Below are positions 45,404-53,131 of a DNA stretch of 64,000 bases, in pieces. Position numbers and translations under genes: made by a program. Under the pieces are notes generated by a model. That model was not told the DNA's origin. It was given only the letters and a program-made list of their open reading frames with translations, and did no database searches. Within the stretch, counting starts at the first letter, position 1; each line of letters begins with the position of its first letter. Source of the stretch: Methylobacterium mesophilicum SR1.6/6 (lineage in GTDB: Bacteria > Pseudomonadota > Alphaproteobacteria > Rhizobiales > Beijerinckiaceae); contig NZ_CP043538.1 of the NCBI RefSeq assembly GCF_000364445.2, forward strand, positions 1,433,612 to 1,497,611, read 5' to 3'.

Positions 45404-46453
45404 ATGCGTTCCGGCAGTTTCACGACACAGTGCGGCAGCGCGACCCGGCGAACGGTTCTCCGCCACGGTCTCGCGGCGGCGGCCCTCGGTTCGCCGCTGA
45501 TCGGGTCCGGTCCGGCGCGCGCCGAGGCGAGCGAGCTGCGCATCGCGAAGCAGCCGGGCCTGTCCTATCTGCCCGCCGTCATCGCCGAGAAGCTCGGTCT
45601 GGTGGAGAAGCACGCCAAGGCCGCAGGGATCGAGAACCTGCGGGTGACGTGGACCCGACTGACCAACGGCGGCGCCAGCAACGACGCTTTGCTGTCGGGC
45701 GGCGTCGACATGGTGATCAGCGGCGGCCCCAACATGCTGATCATGTGGGGCAAGACGAGCGGACGGGTGAAGGGCGTGGTGGCAACCGGCGCCCTGCCGA
45801 TGAAGCTCGTCACCAACAACCCGAACGTGAAGACGCTGGCCGATTTCGGGCCGAACGACCGGATCGCGGTCCCGACGATCCGGGTCGGGACGCAGCCCGT
45901 GGTGCTGGGCATCGCCGTCGAGAAGCAGTTCGGGGCCGGTGCCCTCGAGAAGTTCAACGCGATGACCGTCGGGATGGGACATCCCGACGCGATGATCGCG
46001 CTTCAGAACAAGAACAACGGCGTCACGGCGCACTTCTCGCAGCCGCCCTACCAGGACCAGGAGCTGGCCATGCCGGACGTCCACGAGGTCCTCGATTCCG
46101 TCGCGGTGATGGGTGGCCCCCTGACGAACGGCTGCGTCTACAGCACGACGACGTTCCACGACGCCAATCCGAAGATCATCGCGGCCTTCGTCGGGGCCAT
46201 CAAGGAAGCCATCGCCCTCATCGAGAAGGACAAGCCGGCGGCGGCGGGCATCTACCTCGAGGTCAACAAGGAGAGCATCTCGGCGGACGCGCTCACCGCG
46301 CTCATCGCACGCCCCGGTATGGTCTTCTCCGCAGCCCCGCAGAACCTGCTTCCGGCAGCCCAGTTCTTCTCCCGCGCCGGCTACATCAAGCAGAAGCCGA
46401 CGAGCTGGAAGGAGTTCTTCTTCGAAGAGGTTCACGATCTGCCCGGGAGCTGA
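45404..46453 (+). CDS. ABC transporter substrate-binding protein, NitT/TauT (SsuA/NMT1-like) type
   Basis: 349 residues with GAGGGG before the ATG. The N-terminus (ATRRTVLRHGLAAAALG...ARAEA) is a twin-arginine-type signal. The mature protein (LRIAKQPGLSYLPAVIAEKLGLVEKHAK, core: QPGLSYLPAVIAEKLGLVEK) is the NMT1/SsuA-like fold that captures sulfonates, nitrate, pyrimidines or other small molecules. No permease or ATPase gene follows, so it is an orphan component. Its place after allE-allA suggests a nitrogen compound as ligand (inference). Confidence 0.88.
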   Translation: MRSGSFTTQCGSATRRTVLRHGLAAAALGSPLIGSGPARAEASELRIAKQPGLSYLPAVIAEKLGLVEKHAKAAGIENLRVTWTRLTNGGASNDALLSGGVDMVISGGPNMLIMWGKTSGRVKGVVATGALPMKLVTNNPNVKTLADFGPNDRIAVPTIRVGTQPVVLGIAVEKQFGAGALEKFNAMTVGMGHPDAMIALQNKNNGVTAHFSQPPYQDQELAMPDVHEVLDSVAVMGGPLTNGCVYSTTTFHDANPKIIAAFVGAIKEAIALIEKDKPAAAGIYLEVNKESISADALTALIARPGMVFSAAPQNLLPAAQFFSRAGYIKQKPTSWKEFFFEEVHDLPGS

Positions 46454-46701
46454 TTGCGCCGGGCGCATCCTCCGGTCCCGGTCAGTCCCGATGCGCGGGA
46501 ACGCGCGACTTCGCTGACGGTCTGATCGGGAACCCATTCGACCATCCAGGATCGAGCCCGCCGCGCTCTGCGGGACGTGGATCCGGATGAAGCCTTGTGT
46601 CGTGCGGTGTCACAGCGCAGCGGATACCTCCGAGACGCCGACTGACGCCGCACCTCGAGGTGAGGGCGAGGAGCGGAGGAGCCGAAGCCAACGGGCTTGA
46701 A

Positions 46702-46857
46702 CCGTTTCCGGTCAGTCCGGTCTGCGCCGTCCTCGGGAGCGCAGCGGAACAACCCCGTCGGCGCCACGCCGACAAGGGTCGCGCAACCCTCAACCGCTTC
46801 GCAACGCGCGAGAGGACGGAGCGGGCTGCACAGACCGAAGCCTTCGACGAAACCGCA
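46702..46857. repeat. degraded MITE-like repeat, relative of 17783-17939
   Basis: It starts CCGTTTCCGGTC (46702-46713), identical to the left end of the 17783 element for 12 bases, followed by TGCGCCGTCCTCGGGAGCGCAGCGGAAC. The right end (TTCGACGAAACCGC) is a diverged copy of the expected TCGACCGGAAACGG. It occupies much of the 421-bp gap after the binding-protein gene; the rest holds no gene. Confidence 0.55.
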
Positions 46858-46874
46858 TGGGGGTGGGCCGACGA

Positions 46875-47642
46875 TCACTCGACCCGGTAGAGCGCCACCT
46901 GTCCGATCCCCTCGATACCGAGCTCCCGGGCGCTGGCCCGCGACAGGTCGATCGCGTAGTTGCGCTTCGCCTTGGTCCGCTCGTTGGTGCGGTCGGTGAT
47001 CTCGACGACCACGGCGCGCCCGTTCCGCTTGTTGACGACCTTCACCTTCGTGCCGAACGGCAAGGTGTGGTGCGCGGCTGTCAGCGCGTTGGGGTTGTAC
47101 ACCGTACCGCTGGCCGTCCGCCCGGAATGCTTGTACCAGCTCGCCCGCCCCGACCCGAGCAGCGCCGTCCGCGGCTGCCGATCCTGACGCTCGCTGTCTG
47201 AGCCCTGCGGCGCGTCACGCTCGGCGATCGTGGCTGTCGTGCCCGGCTCCTCTGCCTGATGCTCTGCACTCTCGGCGAGCACGCGGGACAGGCTCTCCTG
47301 CGCCGACACCGCGTCGAGCCCGTGGCCGAAGCGACCCATGGCACCCGCCCATCCGCGGGAGGCCGTCGGTTGGGCCGGCAGGTCGGGCAAGGCGATCGGC
47401 CCGTGGTCTCCGGTCTCGGCTTCGCCATCGATCTCGGGGAGCGCCGGCAGGCGTGACGTGAACTGCCGATAGGAGAAGACCGGCGCTTCCCGTCTGAGCG
47501 GGCTCGTCGGCGATCCGGCCCCCTGGCCGCGATCGAAGGACGCGTCACCGGCCAGGGCCGGGCATCCGCCGAGCGAAACGATCGAGGCTAACAACCAGCC
47601 GCCGGCACGCCCGAACCTGTTTTGGCCGCTCAGGCGCGTCAT
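46875..47642 (-). CDS. RlpA-like double-psi beta-barrel protein
   Basis: 255 residues from ATG 47642. A signal or lipoprotein-like N-terminus (...LLASIVSLGGCPALAGD, possible lipobox Cys) is followed by about 140 residues of low-complexity linker. The C-terminal RlpA domain (about 165-255) contains GSGRASWYKHSGRTASGTVYNPNALTAAHHTLPFGTKVKVVN (shown in part: LTAAHHTLPFGTKVKVVNKR) and DRTNERTKAKRNYAIDLS. RlpA proteins are septal lytic transglycosylases acting on denuded peptidoglycan. There is no SPOR domain, so septal targeting is uncertain. Confidence 0.85.
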   Translation of the reverse strand: MTRLSGQNRFGRAGGWLLASIVSLGGCPALAGDASFDRGQGAGSPTSPLRREAPVFSYRQFTSRLPALPEIDGEAETGDHGPIALPDLPAQPTASRGWAGAMGRFGHGLDAVSAQESLSRVLAESAEHQAEEPGTTATIAERDAPQGSDSERQDRQPRTALLGSGRASWYKHSGRTASGTVYNPNALTAAHHTLPFGTKVKVVNKRNGRAVVVEITDRTNERTKAKRNYAIDLSRASARELGIEGIGQVALYRVE

Positions 47643-47961
47643 AGCTCTCACCCGTCGTCTGTCGTTTCCACAGCGACGTAAATCATATTCCGTTAATATG
47701 TTCCGGAAGATTGATTAAAGCGAAATACTGACCTGTGGAATAGGGAGCCGTTCCAATGGTCAAGCTTGCCCGAGCTTGATCGCCGAGACTCGCGCGCGTC
47801 GGCGGCCCCGCGGTCCGGCGTCCCGACGACCTTTATGCGGCCCTTATACGGGCACCCCTGGCCCCGTCTCGAACCCTAACGCGGTTCGGGGCCACTGTCC
47901 CGGCTGGCCAGGACCGGCCGCGGAGCCTCCGCGGCCGGTCGCCGAACCGGACACGACCACC
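47643..47961. other. upstream region of the kdp operon
   Basis: 319 bp with no credible gene. The rlpA side is AT-rich (about 47680-47740). The kdp side holds the direct repeat at 47831-47851. The remainder is GC-rich and unremarkable. Confidence 0.5.
47831..47851 (+). promoter_or_regulatory. candidate KdpE-type direct repeat before kdp
   Basis: CTTTATGCGG and CCTTATACGG are a direct repeat (8 of 10 identical) spaced 11 bases start to start, one helical turn. T-rich tandem half-sites are the pattern bound by KdpE response regulators. It lies 111 bp before the first small kdp ORF. Confidence 0.4.
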
Positions 47962-48045
47962 ATGCTCGACCTCGTCTTCCTCGCCGGGGGGCTCGCCTTC
48001 TTCGCCGCCGCGGCCGGATACGCCGCCGCCTGCGACCGGCTCTGA
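47962..48045 (+). CDS. 27-residue membrane peptide ahead of kdpF
   Basis: MLDLVFLAGGLAFFAAAAGY then AAACDRL. A single hydrophobic helix (about 3-21) ends with Cys24-Asp-Arg-Leu. The stop lies 9 bases before the kdpF ATG. I do not find a named family, though similar tiny proteins ending in (A)CxRL seem to occur before kdpF in some other bacteria. It could be an extra Kdp subunit comparable to KdpF. The start is tentative because no clear ribosome site precedes it. Confidence 0.55.
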   Translation: MLDLVFLAGGLAFFAAAAGYAAACDRL

Positions 48046-48054
48046 GGGGCTGTC

Positions 48055-48144
48055 ATGACCCTCGACCTCGCCCTCGGCGCCTGCGTGACCGCCGGCCTCC
48101 TCGTCTACCTCACCTATGCCCTCGTCCGCCCCGAGCGGTTCTGA
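48055..48144 (+). CDS. kdpF: K+-transporting ATPase small subunit KdpF
   Basis: 29 residues: MTLDLALGACVTAGLLVYLT followed by YALVRPERF. A single transmembrane helix with the C-terminal PERF typical of KdpF, which stabilises the KdpFABC complex in the inner membrane. AGGGG precedes the ATG. kdpA starts 21 bases downstream. Confidence 0.85.
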   Translation: MTLDLALGACVTAGLLVYLTYALVRPERF

Positions 48145-48165
48145 GCGGCCCGCAGGATCTCCCCC

Positions 48166-49881
48166 ATGACCCTCAACGGCTGGATCCAGATCGCGCTCTA
48201 CTGCGCGGTCGTTCTGGCGCTCGTGAAGCCCCTCGGGTCGTACATGACCCGCGTCTTCACCGGAGAGCGCACCCTCCTCTCGCCCGTCCTCGGCCCCGTC
48301 GAGCGCGGGCTCTACCGCGTGTCGGGCATCGATGCCCGCCAGGAGCAGCACTGGCTCGCCTACACGGGCGCGGTCATCCTGTTCCACGTGCTGGGCTTCG
48401 CGGTGCTCTACGCGCTCCTGCGCCTGCAGGCGGTGCTGCCGCTCAACCCGGCCGACCAGACCGCTGTGGCGCCGGACCTCGCGTTCAACACCTCGACCAG
48501 CTTCATCACCAACACCAACTGGCAGTCGTACGGCGGCGAGACCACGCTGTCATACCTGTCCCAGATGCTGGGGCTGACGCACCAGAACTTCCTGTCGGCG
48601 GCCACCGGCATCGCGGTGGCGGTGGCGCTGATCCGCGGGTTCGCCCGCGCCTCCACCGGCACGATCGGTTCGTTCTGGGTCGATGTGACCCGGGCGACCC
48701 TCTACGTGCTGCTGCCGATCTGCATCCCCTACACGCTGTTCCTGGTCTGGCAGGGCATGCCGCAGACGCTGGGCGCCTCCGCGGATGCCACCACGCTGGA
48801 GGGCGCCAAGCAGACCATCGCGCTGGGGCCCGTGGCCAGCCAGGTCGCGATCAAGATGCTCGGCACCAACGGCGGCGGCTTCTTCAACGCCAATGCCGCG
48901 CACCCGTTCGAGAATCCCACCGCCCTGTCGAACTTCGTCCAGATGGTCTCGATCTTCGTGATCGGCGCCGCGCTGACCAACGTCTTCGGCCGCATGGTCG
49001 GCGACGAGCGCCAGGGCTGGGCGATCCTCGGCGCCATGGGCGTCCTGTTCCTGGCGGGCGTCGCCGTCACCTACTGGGCCGAGGCCAACGGCAGCGCCGT
49101 CCTGAACGGCCTCGGGCTGACTGGCGGCAACATGGAGGGCAAGGAGACCCGCTTCGGCATCGCGGCCTCGGCGCTGTTCGCGGTGATCACCACCGCGGCC
49201 TCCTGCGGTGCCGTCAACGCCATGCACGACTCGTTCACGGCTTTGGGCGGGCTGATCCCGCTCCTCAACATGCAGCTCGGCGAGATCGTCATCGGCGGCG
49301 TCGGCGCCGGCCTCTACGGGATGCTGATCTTCGTGATCGTCGCGATCTTCGTGGCGGGACTAATGGTCGGCCGCACCCCCGAATACCTCGGCAAGAAGAT
49401 CGAGGCGAAGGAGGTGAAGATGGCCATGCTGGGCATCCTCTGCCTGCCCCTGATGATGCTGGGCTTCACGGCGCTGGCCACGGTGCTGCCCGCCGGGCTC
49501 GCAGGCCCCGCCAATGCCGGCCCGCACGGCTTCACCGAGATCCTGTACGCCTACACGTCGGCGGCGGCCAACAACGGCTCGGCCTTCGGCGGGCTCACGG
49601 CGAACACGCTGTTCTACAACAGCACGCTGGCCATCGGCATGCTGGTCGGGCGGTTCTTCGTGAAGATCCCGGTCCTGGCCATCGCGGGGTCGCTAGCGGC
49701 CAAGAAGACCGTCCCGGCCTCGGCGGGCACGCTCCCGACCCATGGCGGCCTGTTCGTCGGGCTGCTGGTCGGCGTGATCCTGATCATCGGCGGCCTGACC
49801 TTCTTCCCGTCCCTGGCGCTCGGCCCCGTGGTCGAGCACCTCGCGGGTGCGGCCGGCCAGACTTTCGCGGCCGGGGGCTGA
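48166..49881 (+). CDS. kdpA: K+-transporting ATPase channel-like subunit KdpA
   Basis: 571 residues, about 10 helices. It forms the high-affinity K+ entry pathway. The four selectivity-filter regions are visible: [54 protein letters not shown] and [13 protein letters not shown]. The C-terminal [20 protein letters not shown] is normal. AGGA lies 5 bases before the ATG. Confidence 0.97.
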   Translation: MTLNGWIQIALYCAVVLALVKPLGSYMTRVFTGERTLLSPVLGPVERGLYRVSGIDARQEQHWLAYTGAVILFHVLGFAVLYALLRLQAVLPLNPADQTAVAPDLAFNTSTSFITNTNWQSYGGETTLSYLSQMLGLTHQNFLSAATGIAVAVALIRGFARASTGTIGSFWVDVTRATLYVLLPICIPYTLFLVWQGMPQTLGASADATTLEGAKQTIALGPVASQVAIKMLGTNGGGFFNANAAHPFENPTALSNFVQMVSIFVIGAALTNVFGRMVGDERQGWAILGAMGVLFLAGVAVTYWAEANGSAVLNGLGLTGGNMEGKETRFGIAASALFAVITTAASCGAVNAMHDSFTALGGLIPLLNMQLGEIVIGGVGAGLYGMLIFVIVAIFVAGLMVGRTPEYLGKKIEAKEVKMAMLGILCLPLMMLGFTALATVLPAGLAGPANAGPHGFTEILYAYTSAAANNGSAFGGLTANTLFYNSTLAIGMLVGRFFVKIPVLAIAGSLAAKKTVPASAGTLPTHGGLFVGLLVGVILIIGGLTFFPSLALGPVVEHLAGAAGQTFAAGG

Positions 49882-49882
49882 G

Positions 49883-50071
49883 ATGCCGCGCGCCCTCCCC
49901 TCCCGACGCCTGCCGCGCCACCACCTCGTGCTGCACCGGCAACCGTCCCGGCGGAACCGTACGCAGCCGGTGCGGACCTCCGACCTCGTGCTGGCCCTCG
50001 TCGGCGTCGTGATGCTCGCGGGCTTCGCCCTGCTGGCGGCCTACGCGCTGACCGTCGGCGCTGCAGGCTGA
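49883..50071 (+). CDS. 62-residue membrane protein between kdpA and kdpB
   Basis: The ATG follows the kdpA stop by one base. The first 33 residues are very basic ([19 protein letters not shown]) and residues about 35-58 form one helix ([20 protein letters not shown]). It has no family I know. Position and coupling suggest co-translation with kdpA and a possible accessory role in the pump, but it could also be a chance open frame. A repeat element lies between it and kdpB. Confidence 0.5.
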   Translation: MPRALPSRRLPRHHLVLHRQPSRRNRTQPVRTSDLVLALVGVVMLAGFALLAAYALTVGAAG

Positions 50072-50080
50072 GCTTCTCCG

Positions 50081-50175
50081 CCGTCATCGCTTACGCGGCG
50101 AAGCGACCCAGCGAGGCCCGGCGTCTCCGAACGCAGCGCTGCCCTGGATTGCTTCGCTCCGCTCGCAAAGACGGC
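50081..50175. repeat. palindromic repeat inside the kdp operon
   Basis: CGTCATCGCTTACGCGGCGAAGCG (shown in part: GCGGCGAAGCGACCCAG) opens and TTGCTTCGCTCCGCTCGC then AAAGACGG closes this copy of the repeat also seen at 12691 and 53011. It lies between the 62-residue ORF and kdpB, so the transcript would fold a stem there. It could lower or tune kdpB expression. Confidence 0.65.
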
Positions 50176-50210
50176 GGGCCCTCCTTCAATCTCCCGTCCG
50201 GACATCGCCC

Positions 50211-52301
50211 ATGTCTCGTCAGACCTCTTCCCTCTTCAGCGCCGCCCTGATCGGGCCGGCCCTCGTCGGCTCCGTCAGAAAACTCGACCCCCGCGCCATG
50301 ATCCGCAACCCGGTGATGTTCGTGGTCGAGGTGGTGGCCGCCCTCACCACCGTGCTGTTCGCCCGGGACCTCGTCACGGGAGGCAGCGATCTCGCCTTCT
50401 CCGGCCAGATCATCCTGTGGCTGTGGTTCACGCTGATCTTCGCCAACTTCGCCGAGGCGCTCGCGGAGGGGCGCGGCAAGGCCCAGGCCGACAGCCTGCG
50501 CCGCACCCGCACCGAGATGACCGCCAAGCGCCTCACCGGCCAGGGCCGCGCCTACGAGACCGTGCCGGGCACGAGCCTCAAGGTCGGCGACGTCGTCCTC
50601 GTGGAGGCCGGCGACCTGATCCCCTCGGACGGCGAGGTGATCGAGGGGGTCGCGTCGGTCAACGAGGCGGCCATCACCGGCGAATCGGCCCCGGTGATCC
50701 GCGAATCCGGCGGCGACCGCTCCGCGGTGACCGGCGGCACGCAGGTGCTCTCGGATGAGATCAAGGTCCGCATCATCGCGGCCGCCGGCTCGACCTTCGT
50801 CGACCGCATGATCGCCCTGGTCGAGGGCGCCTCCCGGCAGAAGACGCCGAACGAGATCGCCCTCAACATCCTGCTCGCCGGATTGACCCTCGTGTTCGTC
50901 TTCGCGGTGGCGTCGATCCCGAGCTTCGCCAGCTACGCGGGCGGTTCGATCCCCGTGATCGTGCTGGTCGCGCTGTTCGTGACGCTGATCCCGACGACCA
51001 TCGGCGCCCTGCTCTCGGCCATCGGCATCGCCGGCATGGACCGGCTGGTGCGGTTCAACGTGCTCGCCATGTCGGGCCGGGCCGTCGAGGCGGCGGGCGA
51101 CGTCGACACGCTGCTCCTCGACAAGACCGGCACGATCACCCTCGGCAATCGGCAGGCCACCGAGTTCCGCCCGGTCCCGGGCGTGACCGAGCAGGAGCTC
51201 GCCGACGCCGCGCAGCTCGCTTCCCTGGCGGACGAGACGCCGGAGGGCCGCTCGATCGTGGTGCTCGCCAAGGAGAAGTACGGTTTGCGCGCCCGCGACA
51301 TGGCCGGGCGCAACGCCACGTTCGTGCCGTTCACAGCCCAGTCCCGCATGTCCGGCGTCGATCTGGACGGGTCGTCCATCCGCAAGGGCGCGGTGGATTC
51401 GGTCATCGCCTCCGTATCGGCGCAGCCCATGGCGACCCGAAGCTCCAGCGCCGCCCTGGCCTTCCGTCCGGAGGCCGAATCCGGCGCGGCGAGCGAGATC
51501 CGCTCCATCGCCGAGGCGATCGCCAAGGCCGGCGGCACGCCGCTGGCCGTGGCCCGGGACGGGCAGCTGCTCGGCGTCGTCTATCTCAAGGACATCGTGA
51601 AGGGCGGCATCCGCGAGCGCTTCTCGGAGCTGCGCCAGATGGGCATCCGCACCGTGATGATCACGGGCGACAACCCGATGACCGCCGCCGCCATCGCGGC
51701 CGAGGCGGGGGTGGACGATTTCCTCGCCCAGGCCACCCCGGAGGACAAGCTCGCGCTGATCCGCAAGGAGCAGGCGCAGGGCAAGCTGGTCGCCATGTGC
51801 GGCGACGGCACCAACGACGCCCCGGCGCTGGCGCAGGCCGATGTCGGCGTCGCCATGAACACCGGCACGGTGGCGGCCCGCGAGGCCGGCAACATGGTCG
51901 ATCTCGACAGCGACCCGACCAAGCTCATCGAGATCGTCGGTATCGGCAAGCAGCTGCTGATGACCCGCGGCGCGCTGACGACCTTCTCGATCGCCAACGA
52001 CGTGGCCAAGTACTTCGCCATCATCCCGGCGATGTTCCTGGGGCTCTACCCGCAGCTCCAGGCCCTCAACGTCATGCATCTCGCCTCGCCGCAGAGCGCG
52101 ATCCTGTCGGCGATCATCTTCAACGCGCTGATCATCGTGGCGCTGATCCCGCTGGCGCTCCGCGGCGTCACCTACCGCGCCGTCGGCGCGGCCGCGCTGC
52201 TGCGCCGGAACCTGCTGATCTACGGCCTCGGCGGCGTCCTCGTGCCCTTCCTCGGCATCAAGGCGATCGACCTCGCCGTCAGCGCCCTCCACCTCGCCTG
52301 A
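50211..52301 (+). CDS. kdpB: K+-transporting P-type ATPase catalytic subunit KdpB
   Basis: 696 residues. P-type ATPase with the phosphorylated Asp304 in [13 protein letters not shown], the TGES dephosphorylation loop ([18 protein letters not shown]), the nucleotide site KGAVD and the hinge [22 protein letters not shown]. It hydrolyses ATP to power KdpA. TM4 [13 protein letters not shown] contains the subunit-specific Pro-Thr region. Confidence 0.98.
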   Translation: MSRQTSSLFSAALIGPALVGSVRKLDPRAMIRNPVMFVVEVVAALTTVLFARDLVTGGSDLAFSGQIILWLWFTLIFANFAEALAEGRGKAQADSLRRTRTEMTAKRLTGQGRAYETVPGTSLKVGDVVLVEAGDLIPSDGEVIEGVASVNEAAITGESAPVIRESGGDRSAVTGGTQVLSDEIKVRIIAAAGSTFVDRMIALVEGASRQKTPNEIALNILLAGLTLVFVFAVASIPSFASYAGGSIPVIVLVALFVTLIPTTIGALLSAIGIAGMDRLVRFNVLAMSGRAVEAAGDVDTLLLDKTGTITLGNRQATEFRPVPGVTEQELADAAQLASLADETPEGRSIVVLAKEKYGLRARDMAGRNATFVPFTAQSRMSGVDLDGSSIRKGAVDSVIASVSAQPMATRSSSAALAFRPEAESGAASEIRSIAEAIAKAGGTPLAVARDGQLLGVVYLKDIVKGGIRERFSELRQMGIRTVMITGDNPMTAAAIAAEAGVDDFLAQATPEDKLALIRKEQAQGKLVAMCGDGTNDAPALAQADVGVAMNTGTVAAREAGNMVDLDSDPTKLIEIVGIGKQLLMTRGALTTFSIANDVAKYFAIIPAMFLGLYPQLQALNVMHLASPQSAILSAIIFNALIIVALIPLALRGVTYRAVGAAALLRRNLLIYGLGGVLVPFLGIKAIDLAVSALHLA

Positions 52302-52323
52302 ACCGGCCGCCCGGAGACCTCCC

Positions 52324-52929
52324 ATGCTCAGACAGCTTCGCCCCGCCCTGGTCCTTCTCACCGCGCTCACGGTGATCACCGGCCTCGCCTATCCCCTCGC
52401 CATGACGGGTCTCGCCGGCGTGATCTTCCCCGCCAAGGCTTCCGGCAGCCTGATCGAGCGCGACGGCCATATCGTCGGCTCCAGCCTCATCGGGCAGAAC
52501 TTCGTCGGCGCCGGCTACTTCCACGGACGGCCCTCTGCGACCACCGCGGCCGACCCCGCGGACGCCTCCAAGACCGTGCCGGCACCCTACAACGCGGCGA
52601 ATTCCTCGGGCTCGAACCTCGGGCCCACGAGCGCGGCGCTGGCCGAACGGGTCAAGGGCGACCTCGACGCCCTGAAGGCCGAGAACGCCGGGGCGCCGGT
52701 GCCGGTCGATCTCGTCACCACCAGCGGCTCCGGCCTCGACCCGGACATCTCGCCGGAGGCCGCCGACTTCCAGGTGCCCCGGGTGGCCAAGGCCCGCGGG
52801 ATTCCGGAAGAGACGCTGCGCGCGCTCGTGACCTCCCGCACCGAGGGGCGGACGCTGGGCCTCCTCGGGGAGCCGCGCGTCAATGTCCTGGCGCTGAACC
52901 TCGCACTGGACGATCTTGCACGCCGCTGA
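52324..52929 (+). CDS. kdpC: K+-transporting ATPase subunit KdpC
   Basis: 201 residues with one N-terminal helix ([27 protein letters not shown], core: [16 protein letters not shown]). A periplasmic domain carries the family features [60 protein letters not shown] and [15 protein letters not shown]. It stabilises the KdpA-KdpB complex. It starts 22 bp after kdpB. Confidence 0.97.
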   Translation: MLRQLRPALVLLTALTVITGLAYPLAMTGLAGVIFPAKASGSLIERDGHIVGSSLIGQNFVGAGYFHGRPSATTAADPADASKTVPAPYNAANSSGSNLGPTSAALAERVKGDLDALKAENAGAPVPVDLVTTSGSGLDPDISPEAADFQVPRVAKARGIPEETLRALVTSRTEGRTLGLLGEPRVNVLALNLALDDLARR

Positions 52930-53010
52930 GGGTGCCGGACCCTGACCGCAGGAGACGATCGAGAAGCGGCAGCCGGAACAAGGAACAGGCTGCAGCAGGA
53001 GCCGCCCCGT

Positions 53011-53094
53011 CTTTGCGAGCGGAGCGAAGCAATCCAGCGGTGCCACGTTCGTCGAGGTCGCGCTGCCCTGGGTTGCTTCGCTCCGCTCGCAAAG
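53011..53094. repeat. palindromic repeat between kdpC and kdpD
   Basis: Perfect 22-bp inverted arms: the left begins CTTTGCGAGCGGAGCGAAGC (53011-53032) and the right is its exact reverse complement (53073-53094). The centre is 40 bp. The structure would form a stable RNA stem that could attenuate kdpD relative to kdpABC. Confidence 0.75.
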
Positions 53095-53131
53095 TCGCGC
53101 GGGGCCGAGACTTCCGCAGCGTTTTGCTAAG

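Noticed and set aside
50091..52379. 762-residue minus-strand frame opposite kdpB
   Set aside because: Antisense shadow; kdpB on the plus strand has every P-type ATPase motif.
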